This document shows positions 1 to 8,191 of a stretch of 28,310 bases of DNA, in pieces (positions within the stretch are counted from its first letter, which is position 1; every line of letters begins with the position of its first letter). Source of the stretch: a virus. A model generated the notes under the pieces. It was not told the DNA's origin and ran no database searches. It worked only from the letters and a program-made list of their open reading frames with translations. The translations under genes were made by a program, and so were the position numbers. The DNA is taken from positions 1 through 28,310 of IMG/VR virus record IMGVR_UViG_3300027777_001370. The stretch is one strand, 5' to 3'.

Positions 1-793
1 CGAGTTTTTGATTATATATTTCATCAGCATTTTCATTAATGTAAATTAATTGTTCTTTAACTTCATTTACGTTATTAATGTCATTTATTAATATATAACC
101 ATCTTCGGGATAAACTTCTTTTATATTTTTACACCCAAAATAGATTGGTACAGTTTCAGTTAAAATTGAGTCGTAAAATTTCTCAGTAATCCAATTTTCA
201 ATGTGTTCATTTTCAATTGAAATATTAAATCTGTAATCAATTACTGCATCTTGTTTTTTAGGGCTACTATTTGTCCATCCACCATATTCATCAACAACCC
301 CTAATTCATTTATCATTTCTCCAACCATAAATCTTTGAGGGTATGTACAAGATTCTCCGTGATAATCGGAATTCAATTTAGTAATTGACGATGAGATGTT
401 TTTAGATTTTGGAAATGATTTATCAATTAAATTATCATAAGACCAAAAATCTAAAGTATCGACCCAAGGACCTCTCCCACCATAAAACGTATGTGCTAAT
501 AATTCTACACAATTACGATTATATATTTCACTTTTAAAACCAAAAATAATTGTATTTTCGGGTATATGTCTTTGATGACTACTCCAAGTAGGTTCATGTG
601 GAAATATAAATGATTTTGTATTTTCTTTAATTTCCGAACTTACTGAATTAAAAAAAACTATCACATCATATGTATCGTCGTTAACAAACTCAATACCTGA
701 TAAATCAATATCGGGTGTTTTGAATTGAGCAATTAATCTTTTAACTATATTTTCACTAGAATCCCAAGGACAACTAACTTTTAGTTTTGTCAT
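1..793 (-). CDS. GT10 fucosyltransferase-like protein (partial, C-terminus cut off)
   Basis: The reading frame starts at an ATG at 793 and runs without a stop off the left edge, giving about 264 residues. The distal part contains YRFNISIEN, then WITEKFYDSIL, then TVPIYFG and a Gly-Tyr-Ile-Leu-Ile strand. This order matches the nucleotide-sugar-binding C-terminal domain of family GT10 (alpha-1,3-fucosyltransferases). The enzyme probably transfers fucose or a similar deoxysugar from a GDP donor to a glycan in the cytoplasm. It is the last visible gene of a minus-strand glycan operon and starts 1 base after the stop of the preceding glycosyltransferase. Family assignment is good; donor and acceptor are unknown. 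Confidence 0.8.
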   Translation of the reverse strand, partial: MTKLKVSCPWDSSENIVKRLIAQFKTPDIDLSGIEFVNDDTYDVIVFFNSVSSEIKENTKSFIFPHEPTWSSHQRHIPENTIIFGFKSEIYNRNCVELLAHTFYGGRGPWVDTLDFWSYDNLIDKSFPKSKNISSSITKLNSDYHGESCTYPQRFMVGEMINELGVVDEYGGWTNSSPKKQDAVIDYRFNISIENEHIENWITEKFYDSILTETVPIYFGCKNIKEVYPEDGYILINDINNVNEVKEQLIYINENADEIYNQKL

Positions 794-794
794 T

Positions 795-1625
795 TTAATA
801 TTTTTTCTTCTCCCAATTATTGTGGTTACATTGTACCTTTAAAACGACATATAATCCATAATTTCCAAAATCACCCATATTATAACCAGCCAATTTTGCT
901 GAAACTCCAATTTCAAAAGCCTCCATATCAACTGTGGTTGGAAAATCTTTATCTTGTGTTTCAAATTTATAACAAAAATCTTCAAATATGTCCGCCATTT
1001 TTTGTAACTTATCGTTGTTTTTAATTAACAATACATGTTCACTTGGCATCATCGCATCTAACCATTCAAATGGTCCGTTTTGAGTACTTACATTATAAAA
1101 GATAAATTTATCACTAAATAAAGTTCTCGGATTATAGTGAGTTAAATTACCATTTGCAATTTCGTTTTGATGTGTAATATCTAACTCTTCGTGTTTTTTT
1201 AATTCTTGACCTACAATTGCATTTGTTCTTGTACCCATCATATCATAACCTAACGATTCCCAATTAGTAATGGTTGATGTTATTTCGTCATTATCCCAAT
1301 CTCCGGTAAGTCCAGCGTCACAATCAAGATATAAAACCCAATCATATTTTGAGTCAATATTCTTTATCGTATAGAACTTCAATAATTGATTAAAAACTCC
1401 TAAAAACAAAATATGATTTTCTAATTTTTCTTCCCTTATTATAATTCTTTCACCATATTGTGAAATTTCATCGTTGAAATGTACAATTTCATTTGTTGTT
1501 ATCATAATATCATGAACTGTTTTTGTCATAATATCATTGATTAATCTTTTTGCAAATGTTACATAGATTTCCGCACCTGGTCTGTTTCTATTTACAAAAC
1601 AAATACTAGAAACTAATATTCTCAT
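795..1625 (-). CDS. GT-A-fold glycosyltransferase-like protein
   Basis: This 276-residue protein has an N-terminal beta strand (ILVSSICFV) and, near residue 97, the sequence WVLYLDCDAG. The latter looks like the metal- and nucleotide-binding DxD motif of GT-A glycosyltransferases, preceded by a Leu-Leu-Lys-Phe-Tyr helix. I infer transfer of a sugar from a nucleotide-sugar donor. Its ATG overlaps the upstream gene's stop by 4 bases, so the two are probably translationally coupled. I cannot assign a CAZy family. It could also act on a protein or nucleic acid rather than a glycan. Confidence 0.65.
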   Translation of the reverse strand: MRILVSSICFVNRNRPGAEIYVTFAKRLINDIMTKTVHDIMITTNEIVHFNDEISQYGERIIIREEKLENHILFLGVFNQLLKFYTIKNIDSKYDWVLYLDCDAGLTGDWDNDEITSTITNWESLGYDMMGTRTNAIVGQELKKHEELDITHQNEIANGNLTHYNPRTLFSDKFIFYNVSTQNGPFEWLDAMMPSEHVLLIKNNDKLQKMADIFEDFCYKFETQDKDFPTTVDMEAFEIGVSAKLAGYNMGDFGNYGLYVVLKVQCNHNNWEKKKY

Positions 1626-2557
1626 AAACCTAATAAATTTAATGTGTGTTTAACGTTATTGTATCTTGTTAAATAAGTATCATAATACTCTTTAGCGTTC
1701 TTTGTTATAAAATTTAAAAAATCTTTATCGTCTTTAACTTCTAAAAATCTTTTCTCAATCATTTTAGAATGACTCTCATCTCCTAATCTATCTATAGTTA
1801 ATTCATCTGGCCTTTCAACTGAAATATAATGAAAATTTGGAATTAAATTAGGATTTAATTTTGTAATATATTCAAATCTAATAAATGGTACTCCTAATGC
1901 CATATATTCAATATCTCTATAACATAATTCACCTCTACCTGCAACAGACAAACCAATTTTATATTTTATTAAATCTTCAAAATATGTAGATGGACCACCT
2001 ATCGGTGTTATACCCTCAAGATAAACACTATTAATATTTGATAAAATAACTCTATCTTGGATTGAGGTTCCTCTAAAATACATCTTATCAATATAATCAG
2101 GTATTTCTTTTCTTTTTTGATTATAAATTGTTAAATCATCAATTGTACAAGGGAAATAAATCCATGGTAAATATTTTTCTTTGTTTTTATCATTTAAATA
2201 TGAATCAAGTTTATCTTGTCTAAATTGTGATATTAAAACTTTCTTTAAATGTGGATTGTTTATTTCATTTAAAATCGCATGTGTTAAATCGTCTGAAACC
2301 GATAATATATAAAAATCACCATTGTCCATAAATTCAATTACATATTCACATTCTAATAATAAAAAATCTCCCTTAGATGATAATTGATTTTCAAGATTAA
2401 CTTCAAATCTACCAGAATTTGCAAATTCGTAGTATCTATTTTCAATTACCTCGTATCTATTTTTTAATTCGTCGGTTAAATCGTCCCAAAAAAGATTATA
2501 ATCTCTAAAATATCTTGTATGTTCATTACAAGGATTATGTACTTTAATTTTTCTCAT
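1622..2557 (-). CDS. Glycosyltransferase-like protein, GT-B or exostosin/CAP10-like
   Basis: The protein is 311 residues long. Its C-terminal half has GLSVAGRGELCYRDIEYMALGVPFIRFEY, quoted here by its elements: GLSVAGRGEL, CYRDIEYMALG and VPFIRFEY. A Glu followed by a Gly-Val-Pro turn is typical of the donor-binding domain of GT-B-type transferases, including exostosin and CAP10-like families. The N-terminal half (residues 1-150) has no motif I recognise. It overlaps the methyltransferase gene by 1 base and the next glycosyltransferase by 4 bases, consistent with one transcript. The fold call is moderate and the substrate unknown. Confidence 0.55.
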   Translation of the reverse strand: MRKIKVHNPCNEHTRYFRDYNLFWDDLTDELKNRYEVIENRYYEFANSGRFEVNLENQLSSKGDFLLLECEYVIEFMDNGDFYILSVSDDLTHAILNEINNPHLKKVLISQFRQDKLDSYLNDKNKEKYLPWIYFPCTIDDLTIYNQKRKEIPDYIDKMYFRGTSIQDRVILSNINSVYLEGITPIGGPSTYFEDLIKYKIGLSVAGRGELCYRDIEYMALGVPFIRFEYITKLNPNLIPNFHYISVERPDELTIDRLGDESHSKMIEKRFLEVKDDKDFLNFITKNAKEYYDTYLTRYNNVKHTLNLLGL

Positions 2558-3117
2558 TATATTTCCGTTTTTTTATAAATCCAACAACTATCCCTAAATG
2601 TTATATTATTTACACCTAATAATTCGTTTACCGCATTAAATACCGGATTATGATAATAATCGTGCCCCGCAATTATACTGCCTATTTTAAGTTTAGGTAA
2701 CCAAGAAGTTATATCTTTTTTAACACTTTCATAGTCGTGACTTGCATCGATAAAAATAAAGTCAAGAGATTGATTTGCATAATCCGAAGCGGCTTCCCAA
2801 GATATTTTTTTAACAACGTTAATATAATCTTTAACAGGATTGATATTTTTTAAAAAAATTTCATATATGTCTTCATAACTTCCTTTATTAATATCGGTAA
2901 ACCAATCAAAAAATTCCCAAGTATCAACACAATCAAACTTAATATTTTTATTTGAGTTGATTATTTCAACCGCCATGTAAGATGCACTCATACCTTTCCA
3001 AACACCGACTTCAACGAAATGAGAATTATCTGGTGATGTTTCAACCATTTCTTTATATAAATTTTGAAAATCAAACCAATTTTCACCACTTACTGTTTTA
3101 TTGTAAAAATGTTCCAT
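2557..3117 (-). CDS. Class I SAM-dependent methyltransferase
   Basis: The 186-residue protein shows the Rossmann-type methyltransferase pattern: motif I FVEVGVWKG at residues 34-42, an acidic residue at the end of strand 2 (CVDTW, 63-67), and DFIFIDASHDY at 119-129 followed by a GHDYY segment near 151. This arrangement is typical of the methyltransferase type 24 group found in glycan and natural-product clusters. Its position between glycosyltransferase genes suggests methylation of a sugar or glycan end. The start lies 10 bases after the stop of the GT60-like gene. The acceptor is not predictable from sequence. Confidence 0.75.
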   Translation of the reverse strand: MEHFYNKTVSGENWFDFQNLYKEMVETSPDNSHFVEVGVWKGMSASYMAVEIINSNKNIKFDCVDTWEFFDWFTDINKGSYEDIYEIFLKNINPVKDYINVVKKISWEAASDYANQSLDFIFIDASHDYESVKKDITSWLPKLKIGSIIAGHDYYHNPVFNAVNELLGVNNITFRDSCWIYKKTEI

Positions 3118-3127
3118 ATTGTAAATA

Positions 3128-4378
3128 TTATAAATCTCCAGTTATTCTCTCACACCATCCGTTATTTGAACTATATGGCCACACAACCCAATACTTTGGT
3201 TTTTTATCTGTTTGAAATTCTCTCCATATTTTACCATATCCCTCACTATCATTTTTAATATTTTTAACTTCATTAACATCCGCATCTTTTCTAAAAATTG
3301 TTTCGTCATTTTCATCGTGAAATGCAACAACAAAAAATTCGTAATCAGTTAATGGTATTTTATCAAATCCAATATCAATACAATGTTTAAATATTGTTAA
3401 GAATGATTTTTCAAAATCTTCACCAAATAAAGGTGGGTTTGGTGCGTAGTTATTATCTATCGTGTATTGTTGTATGGCTCTCTTTTTAAACGAAAGACCC
3501 GAATACCTTTCGTAATCTTCCAATGACCTTTCTTTACCAAAATCATAAATACCAAAATCAATGTCTTTAACCTCACCATCCATTTCAAATAACTTACGAT
3601 TACGTTTATGTGAATTAACATTTTTGGTCACCCATTTATTATCGTCATCCCATTGTTTTTTTCTACCCTTTCTAGTGTATTCGTGCCAAGCAATGATTTT
3701 ATGTGGGTGAAACAAATCATAACCCCACGTATAAGCCCTAACAGCAATTGAAATCTCTTCCCCATGAAAATAATATTCAGGATCATGTGGAACTTCTTTA
3801 ACAAACGAACCTAAAGTGAAGCAAAAATGTGCCGAATAAAATCTAGCAGGTAATGGTTCAGTTCTTTCCTTGTAGTCATCAATGGTTGCGGGTAAAAAGA
3901 ACACCGCACCTTCGGGTATAAACCTATCAAAATTCATTTTCCACGGTTGTTGTATTCTACCACCTGGGTCATTATCTGGATCAAAAGATGATATATATCC
4001 CGTTAACAAAGGTTTCTTATGTCCTTTCTCTTGGAGTTGTTTTACCATTAAAATGCACTCCTCATCCCAATTTTCAACAAATCTGTGATGTGAATCCAAC
4101 TGTAACGTATATTCTTCATCCTTATAATTCTGTTGCAATTGATTTCTAGCCCAACAAGCACCTTTTGACACCGTATAATCAATATCTACAATTTTAAACC
4201 TCTTGTCATCTTTAAATTCATTTAAATTATCCCATAAATCTTCAGTTGAATGTTGCCAAGCAATGGAAAAAACCAATTTTTTGGGGTTTTTAGCCTTTTC
4301 AATACAATCTTTGATTGTTGGTACCAATTGGGGGTCTCTGTATGATGCAATTTGAATAAAAATCTTTCCATTTCCCAT
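3128..4378 (-). CDS. GT60-like GlcNAc-transferase family protein
   Basis: This 416-residue protein begins with IFIQIASYRDPQLVPTI, the N-terminal signature of the GlcNAc family (PF11397, GT60) known from Skp1 hydroxyproline N-acetylglucosaminyltransferase. Other matching elements are SKGACWARNQ (residues 71-80), a DSH metal-site-like motif at 95-97, and YYFHGEEISIAVRAYTWG followed by FHPHK and AWHEY. It is the first gene of the minus-strand glycan operon. No TATTTATA box lies upstream, unlike the leader-bearing genes. Virus and bacterial homologues of this family exist, but the natural acceptor here is unknown. Confidence 0.8.
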   Translation of the reverse strand: MGNGKIFIQIASYRDPQLVPTIKDCIEKAKNPKKLVFSIAWQHSTEDLWDNLNEFKDDKRFKIVDIDYTVSKGACWARNQLQQNYKDEEYTLQLDSHHRFVENWDEECILMVKQLQEKGHKKPLLTGYISSFDPDNDPGGRIQQPWKMNFDRFIPEGAVFFLPATIDDYKERTEPLPARFYSAHFCFTLGSFVKEVPHDPEYYFHGEEISIAVRAYTWGYDLFHPHKIIAWHEYTRKGRKKQWDDDNKWVTKNVNSHKRNRKLFEMDGEVKDIDFGIYDFGKERSLEDYERYSGLSFKKRAIQQYTIDNNYAPNPPLFGEDFEKSFLTIFKHCIDIGFDKIPLTDYEFFVVAFHDENDETIFRKDADVNEVKNIKNDSEGYGKIWREFQTDKKPKYWVVWPYSSNNGWCERITGDL

Positions 4379-4459
4379 ATATTATAAATTATAATCTAAT
4401 ATAATGGAAATAATACACATTTAGAACCGTTATTTTGTTTTTTGGAAAAAAAATCGTAT

Positions 4460-4467
4460 TATTTATA
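4460..4467 (+). promoter_or_regulatory. TATTTATA box, 20 bases before ATG 4488
   Basis: An exact TATTTATA precedes the start codon by 20 bases. The spacing is longer than at the leader-bearing genes, so this could be a chance match in AT-rich DNA. Confidence 0.3.
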
Positions 4468-4487
4468 ATAATAAATCTAAATGATAA

Positions 4488-4847
4488 ATGAGTACAATTT
4501 ACCAACCCATAGTAATTGAAAAAAGTAACGAAATTATTGAATCTTTAACTGACTTATTCAGTGATTATGAGATAATGTCATTGGAATTTGCCAGAAAGTA
4601 TCTGTGTGATAAATTAACTGATAAGTTCATCGATGGAAGTTTAGATAATGACGACGAAGGGTCAATTTTAATCTTTAATGATGAGGAATTTGAGATAGTG
4701 TTAAGGGAAATTGTTGCCGGTAGTGTTTTGTACGAATTAAAAGAGAAGGGTTTAGTTGATTCTTACCAAGATGACACAACTGAGGAGATGTTTTTTCTCA
4801 CAAAAAAAGGAAAAAAGGAAATGAAGAAAAATAATGAGTTAATTTAA
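4488..4847 (+). CDS. Small protein with a winged-helix-like C-terminus
   Basis: This 119-residue acidic protein is not one I recognise. Residues 80-115 (LYELKEKGLVDSYQDD, then a FFLTKKGKKEM strand) resemble the recognition helix and wing of a winged helix-turn-helix domain, where a short loop is followed by a Thr-Lys-Lys-Gly-Lys-Glu hairpin. The middle section is very acidic (DGSLDNDDEG, residues 49-58), which is unusual for a DNA-binding protein and may point to protein-protein contact instead. It is a single plus-strand gene converging on the next minus-strand operon. Confidence 0.6.
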   Translation: MSTIYQPIVIEKSNEIIESLTDLFSDYEIMSLEFARKYLCDKLTDKFIDGSLDNDDEGSILIFNDEEFEIVLREIVAGSVLYELKEKGLVDSYQDDTTEEMFFLTKKGKKEMKKNNELI

Positions 4848-5177
4848 CTATTTTTTCTTTTCTTCGATACTTTGAGCATATAAACTACGCTTATACTGTC
4901 TAACCTTATCTTTTAATATTGATAATACCTTTTGTGAATTGGATAAGTTTGACGAAATCATTGAAACTCTTGATTTTGTGATCATTTGTAACCCTCCAGG
5001 TATTGAGTCCTCTAATTTTCTTAATTCTTTAACAGTTTCATTAAGTGAATTTTGTAGTTCTTCTATCTTGAACTGTACTCTACTAAACTCGTTGCGAGAA
5101 ACCTTAGAAGTTTGTTCCATTAGAACTTTATCTAATATATCTTTTACCTGATTTTCGGTAATAATTTGTTTTTCCAT
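4848..5177 (-). CDS. Class A leader protein with coiled-coil body
   Basis: The 109-residue protein starts MEKQIITENQVKDILDKVLM and reaches a candidate prohead-protease site L19-M20-E21. The remaining body has heptad-like helices (residues 30-65), a short Pro-Gly-Gly turn and a second long basic helix ending in EEKKK. I recognise no enzyme motif. It begins 1 base after the stop of the ribbon-helix-helix gene, so it is the second gene of an operon whose upstream box lies at 5440-5447. Role as a packaged or head-associated protein is inference from the leader. Confidence 0.7.
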   Translation of the reverse strand: MEKQIITENQVKDILDKVLMEQTSKVSRNEFSRVQFKIEELQNSLNETVKELRKLEDSIPGGLQMITKSRVSMISSNLSNSQKVLSILKDKVRQYKRSLYAQSIEEKKK

Positions 5178-5178
5178 A

Positions 5179-5424
5179 TTAAACTGTAAAATCTTTATCT
5201 TCTTTGTTACTTAACTCACCATCTCTTCTCATTCCCTCTTTGATATACGTTCTAATCAATTTAGATACGGTTTTATCTTGATGATTGGCAACCTTTTCAA
5301 TTTCTTTGTAATATGCGGGTACAACTCTGAATGTCAACATCTTAATAAGTTGTTTATGTTTAGGTTGTTGTGTTTTTGCGGTTTCACCTGATGCCTGCAT
5401 TTCTTGATATTTCTTAGATGCCAT
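5179..5424 (-). CDS. Ribbon-helix-helix DNA-binding protein
   Basis: This 81-residue protein contains LTFRVVPAYYKEIEKVANHQ (residues 30-49), then DKTVSKLIRTYIKEGMRR. A beta strand followed by two helices, with the pattern T-V-S-x-L-I-R-x-Y-I, is the ribbon-helix-helix (MetJ/Arc-type) fold that binds operators as a dimer. The first 25 residues are polar and probably flexible. It is the first gene of a two-gene minus-strand operon with the class A leader protein, and may regulate its own or other phage genes. I considered an antitoxin role, but the partner does not look like a known toxin. Confidence 0.75.
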   Translation of the reverse strand: MASKKYQEMQASGETAKTQQPKHKQLIKMLTFRVVPAYYKEIEKVANHQDKTVSKLIRTYIKEGMRRDGELSNKEDKDFTV

Positions 5425-5439
5425 TTGGATATATTTTTA

Positions 5440-5447
5440 TATAAATA
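5440..5447 (-). promoter_or_regulatory. TATTTATA box upstream of the RHH operon
   Basis: The gene strand reads TATTTATA 15 bases before the ATG at 5424. The operon it heads includes a class A leader gene. Confidence 0.45.
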
Positions 5448-5495
5448 TTTGGTTTTACCCTTATTTTTCATTATATTATAATAAATAGATAAAAT

Positions 5496-5855
5496 ATGTC
5501 AGAAGATAAACCACAAGTAAATTCGGTCATCAAAGAAATTGAGGAGAAATACCCTGAAATGACCAAAGAATTCAAAAGAATAATGAGGGAACAATATGAA
5601 ACGTTCTGTAGGAAACAATCCAATTACGGTCCTGATAATATCGCATTAGGTAAGGATTTAAGTAAGGAGGAAGACCGTAAATTGTCTCAAATGGGTCTTT
5701 GGTTCAGAATGAACGATAAGATACAAAGAATCAAACAACTCGTCGTTTTGGGTCGTCAGGATAACGTAGGAGAGGTCGTGGACGACACCTACCAAGACCT
5801 ATCGGTATATTCCATCATTGCTCAATTAGTCAAAAATGAAAAATGGGGAAAATAA
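5496..5855 (+). CDS. Nmad1/DUF1599-like protein
   Basis: The protein is 119 residues, all helical by appearance. It contains YETFCRKQSNYGPDNIALG (residues 30-48), GLWFRMNDKIQRIKQLVV (67-84), and GEVVDDTYQDLSVYSIIA (93-110). These match my memory of the Nmad1 family (formerly DUF1599), a small domain common in phages and linked to nucleotide modification. The paired acidic residues in the third helix resemble the metal-binding helix of all-alpha NTP pyrophosphatases such as MazG. It probably acts on nucleotides in the cytoplasm. It is a single gene followed by its own terminator. Confidence 0.7.
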   Translation: MSEDKPQVNSVIKEIEEKYPEMTKEFKRIMREQYETFCRKQSNYGPDNIALGKDLSKEEDRKLSQMGLWFRMNDKIQRIKQLVVLGRQDNVGEVVDDTYQDLSVYSIIAQLVKNEKWGK

Positions 5856-5878
5856 CCCAAAACAAAAAACAATCAAAT

Positions 5879-5918
5879 AAGGGGTTAAGAAATAAAAAAC
5901 TTACCCCCTTTTCTATTT
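5879..5918 (+). terminator. Intrinsic terminator after the Nmad1-like gene
   Basis: AAGGGGTTAAG pairs with CTTACCCCCTT across a 10-base A-rich loop, with one T-C mismatch in the stem. A T-rich tail (TTCTATTTTA) follows. It lies 23 bases after the stop codon. Confidence 0.75.
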
Positions 5919-5935
5919 TATAACACCTGTAAGAG

Positions 5936-5943
5936 TATTTATT
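5936..5943 (+). promoter_or_regulatory. TATTTATT box before ATG 5962
   Basis: This one-base variant of the TATTTATA box lies 18 bases before the start codon, between a terminator and the gene. Confidence 0.35.
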
Positions 5944-5961
5944 TAAAACGACAAAGAAGCC

Positions 5962-6330
5962 ATGAAAGTAAACATTAATCATCCATCCTTTATTTCATTT
6001 TTAGATAACGTTAGTTCCAACATTTTGTCCAATGTGACAGTTAGTAATTATTTCACACTACCCCAAGAAAAGAAAATGGGGGTATTATATATGGTGTTTA
6101 AACTAATGAAAAAATCCCTATTAGTTAGAGCAAAGTTAACCGACGTGGAAATGAGAAGTTTTGTTACTGTTTTATGGAAAAAGAACGAAGAGGTTGAAAA
6201 TTATGAATTTGCTGCAATTTTGAATGACATCGCTCAAAATTTTGACGCTGTTAATGAGTTCACCAAAACAACCAAAAAAACAACAAGGACAATAAAAGTA
6301 GACAAAACTGACAAAACTAACAATGGCTAG
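5962..6330 (+). CDS. Uncharacterised helical protein
   Basis: I do not recognise this 122-residue protein. It appears mostly alpha-helical, with an amphipathic block (residues 38-62, MGVLYMVFKLMKKSLLVRAK) and a basic, Thr- and Lys-rich tail (TKKTTRTIKVDKTDKTNNG) that is probably disordered and could contact nucleic acid. Its last codons overlap the start of the metalloprotease-like gene by 8 bases, so the two are likely co-translated. Confidence 0.6.
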   Translation: MKVNINHPSFISFLDNVSSNILSNVTVSNYFTLPQEKKMGVLYMVFKLMKKSLLVRAKLTDVEMRSFVTVLWKKNEEVENYEFAAILNDIAQNFDAVNEFTKTTKKTTRTIKVDKTDKTNNG

Positions 6331-6715
6331 AACTATTGACATAGGATCTAAAACATACTACGCAAAACAAACATTGAAGTGGTGTGAGAAGTATTTAGGT
6401 CTATGCGATAGAAAAAAAAGAAAGTTAATCTTTAAAGTTAGTGAAAGAAAAAGAAAATTTGGTAATTTTGAAATTTACGGAAATTATTGTTTTTGGAGAA
6501 ATACAATAACATTGTACCTACCTAACAATAACACTATACATGATATTGTGGCAACTATGATACACGAATACACACATTATTTACAATCTCGCACAAAATA
6601 TAGAAATTACGAAAAAACTCATTATTACTCGCAAAATCCATTGGAGAAAGAGGCTAAACGTAATGAGGAAAAATATACTAATATGTGTTTAAAACATATT
6701 AAGAAAAATATGTAA
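6323..6715 (+). CDS. HEYTH zinc-metalloprotease-like protein
   Basis: This 130-residue basic protein has IVATMIHEYTHYLQSRT at residues 75-91. The HExxH motif (H81, E82, H85) is a zinc-site signature, and the later NPLEKEAKRNEEKY segment provides a Glu that could be the third ligand. The arrangement resembles small phage SprT-like or minigluzincin domains. The preceding beta strand (TITLYLP) is usual next to such a helix. The gene overlaps its upstream neighbour by 8 bases and converges on a minus-strand operon. The protease function is predicted from the motif only. Confidence 0.7.
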   Translation: MARTIDIGSKTYYAKQTLKWCEKYLGLCDRKKRKLIFKVSERKRKFGNFEIYGNYCFWRNTITLYLPNNNTIHDIVATMIHEYTHYLQSRTKYRNYEKTHYYSQNPLEKEAKRNEEKYTNMCLKHIKKNM

Positions 6716-6925
6716 TTAAATTATATCTTTCACAATCTCCGCTTCAGGAATTTCAATTAAAAATAAGAAAGTATCGTCGTTGTTATGTTTATTTCTAACG
6801 ACAACATCACATCTAAAGTGTTCTTTTATATCGTTAATGTACCCATCTTTAATTTGATGAGGTTTCATTTTTTTATACACGTAATATAGTTTATCTTGAT
6901 ATGTAACCAACTCCTTTGGGACCAT
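6716..6925 (-). CDS. Small uncharacterised protein
   Basis: This 69-residue protein has alternating strands (KLYYVYKKM, CDVVVRN, TFLFLIEIPEAEIV) suggesting a small beta-sheet domain. I do not recognise a family. It is the last gene of a three-gene minus-strand operon and overlaps the nuclease start by 1 base, so an accessory role beside the secreted nuclease is possible but unproven. Confidence 0.6.
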   Translation of the reverse strand: MVPKELVTYQDKLYYVYKKMKPHQIKDGYINDIKEHFRCDVVVRNKHNNDDTFLFLIEIPEAEIVKDII

Positions 6926-7557
6926 TATTTGAATTTAAAATGTGTTAATTTTGTTATATCTGAAACTGTAACTTTATGTGATTCTAAACCAGACGGTTTA
7001 TCAGGAGTATTATCAAATTCATAAGCAAGATATTCTTTTGTTTTTACAATATAAACCACCTTCCAACATTTGGTAGGAACAGATACTGTACCTATTTTCT
7101 TTGCGACACCTACACTACCACACCAAATATGAACGGAATCTTTATCCATTGCAATTTGTCTTTCTAACGTTTCTAATGTTTTCCAATCTCCAGCATTTAA
7201 AGAATGATATTGTGGTGTCATATTTGAAAAATAAAAACATTCATCTTGAACATCTTGTGTTTGACATTGATTCTCGGCCGCAGGCATATTATGACCCCTA
7301 TCAGTCCCTGAACCCTTGTAATCCTCAATTAAATCAGTTTCATTTGGTAATGATGGGTCAGGTTTAAAATTATCTTTTCTGGCCAATGGTGTGGGACAAC
7401 CAACTTTTACCTTAGTAATCCACCACTCCACCATTACAGGATATTTTTTTGATTTTGAATAATGTGACGTGTAATTTGTATGTTTTAAAACCACCACATC
7501 TTGTGCCTGTAATGTTAATGTAAATAATAACCCAATAACCACTAAAAATTTTTTCAT
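6925..7557 (-). CDS. Secreted DNA/RNA non-specific endonuclease
   Basis: The 210-residue protein starts with a Sec signal peptide (MKKFLVVIGLLFTLTLQAQ), with the Bacteroidetes-style QAQ end. The catalytic DRGH is at residues 86-89, followed by NMPAAEN, then SNMTPQYHSLNAGDW, which supplies the metal-binding Asn and matches the NUC1/Serratia-nuclease beta-beta-alpha-metal family. Four or more Cys residues suggest disulfides after export. It should degrade DNA and RNA in the periplasm or outside the cell. It overlaps the upstream kinase-like gene by 4 bases. A secreted nuclease in a phage could salvage nucleotides or damage competing phage DNA, which is inference. Confidence 0.85.
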   Translation of the reverse strand: MKKFLVVIGLLFTLTLQAQDVVVLKHTNYTSHYSKSKKYPVMVEWWITKVKVGCPTPLARKDNFKPDPSLPNETDLIEDYKGSGTDRGHNMPAAENQCQTQDVQDECFYFSNMTPQYHSLNAGDWKTLETLERQIAMDKDSVHIWCGSVGVAKKIGTVSVPTKCWKVVYIVKTKEYLAYEFDNTPDKPSGLESHKVTVSDITKLTHFKFK

Positions 7558-8105
7558 AAATTGTTTTCTATTAAATAGTTGTAAATCTCCAATGCAGTAT
7601 TATTATTAACAATAAATTCGCTATAAGGTATGTTGTTAACATCCAATGTTTCCTTAATGTCGTTATCAATTTCGATAGCTTCCTGTAAGTCCTGTAATCT
7701 ACCATTTGTATCATATGTTTCATCGTTTCTTTTTAATAAAATGTTTATGTTGTCATATTGTTTGAATAAATTCCAAAGAAATTTACCTAAACCCGACATT
7801 GAGTAGTGTGATGCCGGATAACCCTCACCATATCGTTGTTCGTAAAAACAACCCAATACTATAGGTGAATCAACAATGATATAGTCAACCTTACCATAAA
7901 GACGACTGATGTTTCTATGTTGATTTGCGGTTATAAAAAACTGATCCTTCAATTGAGATACATTTCCTTCCCAAGCCACTTCTTTTGGGAACTCATATGT
8001 ATATTCAACACTCATGTGATGTTTTTTCATCTCGGTAAATAAACCTGACGCTTGTGTGGATTTACCTATACCAGGACCACCAAAAAAGTTAATTATCTTA
8101 CTCAT
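7554..8105 (-). CDS. P-loop nucleotide kinase-like ATPase
   Basis: The 183-residue protein has a Walker A motif GGPGIGKST at residues 9-17 and a hydrophobic strand with Asp (YIIVDSPIVLG, near 75-85) like Walker B. The length and layout resemble deoxynucleoside monophosphate kinases and related phage AAA/P-loop proteins. A YEQRYGEGYP segment may form part of a lid. It is the first gene of a three-gene operon with the secreted nuclease, which would fit nucleotide recycling. An alternative is a generic ATP-binding phage protein with another substrate. Confidence 0.7.
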   Translation of the reverse strand: MSKIINFFGGPGIGKSTQASGLFTEMKKHHMSVEYTYEFPKEVAWEGNVSQLKDQFFITANQHRNISRLYGKVDYIIVDSPIVLGCFYEQRYGEGYPASHYSMSGLGKFLWNLFKQYDNINILLKRNDETYDTNGRLQDLQEAIEIDNDIKETLDVNNIPYSEFIVNNNTALEIYNYLIENNL

Positions 8106-8142
8106 ACTTTATATAATATACAAAAAATAAATGGAATAAAAA

Positions 8143-8164
8143 ACCCTCACATTTCTGTGAGGGT
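8143..8164 (-). terminator. Intrinsic terminator after the outer-membrane protein gene
   Basis: On the minus strand ACCCTCACA pairs perfectly with TGTGAGGGT across a GAAA tetraloop, followed by a T-rich tract. It lies just downstream of the stop at 8192. Confidence 0.85.
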
Positions 8165-8191
8165 CCCTTTGAGTATATAATTGACTGAGAA

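Noticed and set aside
4848-5424. Toxin-antitoxin pair led by the ribbon-helix-helix protein
   Set aside because: The partner has a class A leader and a coiled-coil body with no toxin motif; the gene order alone is insufficient.
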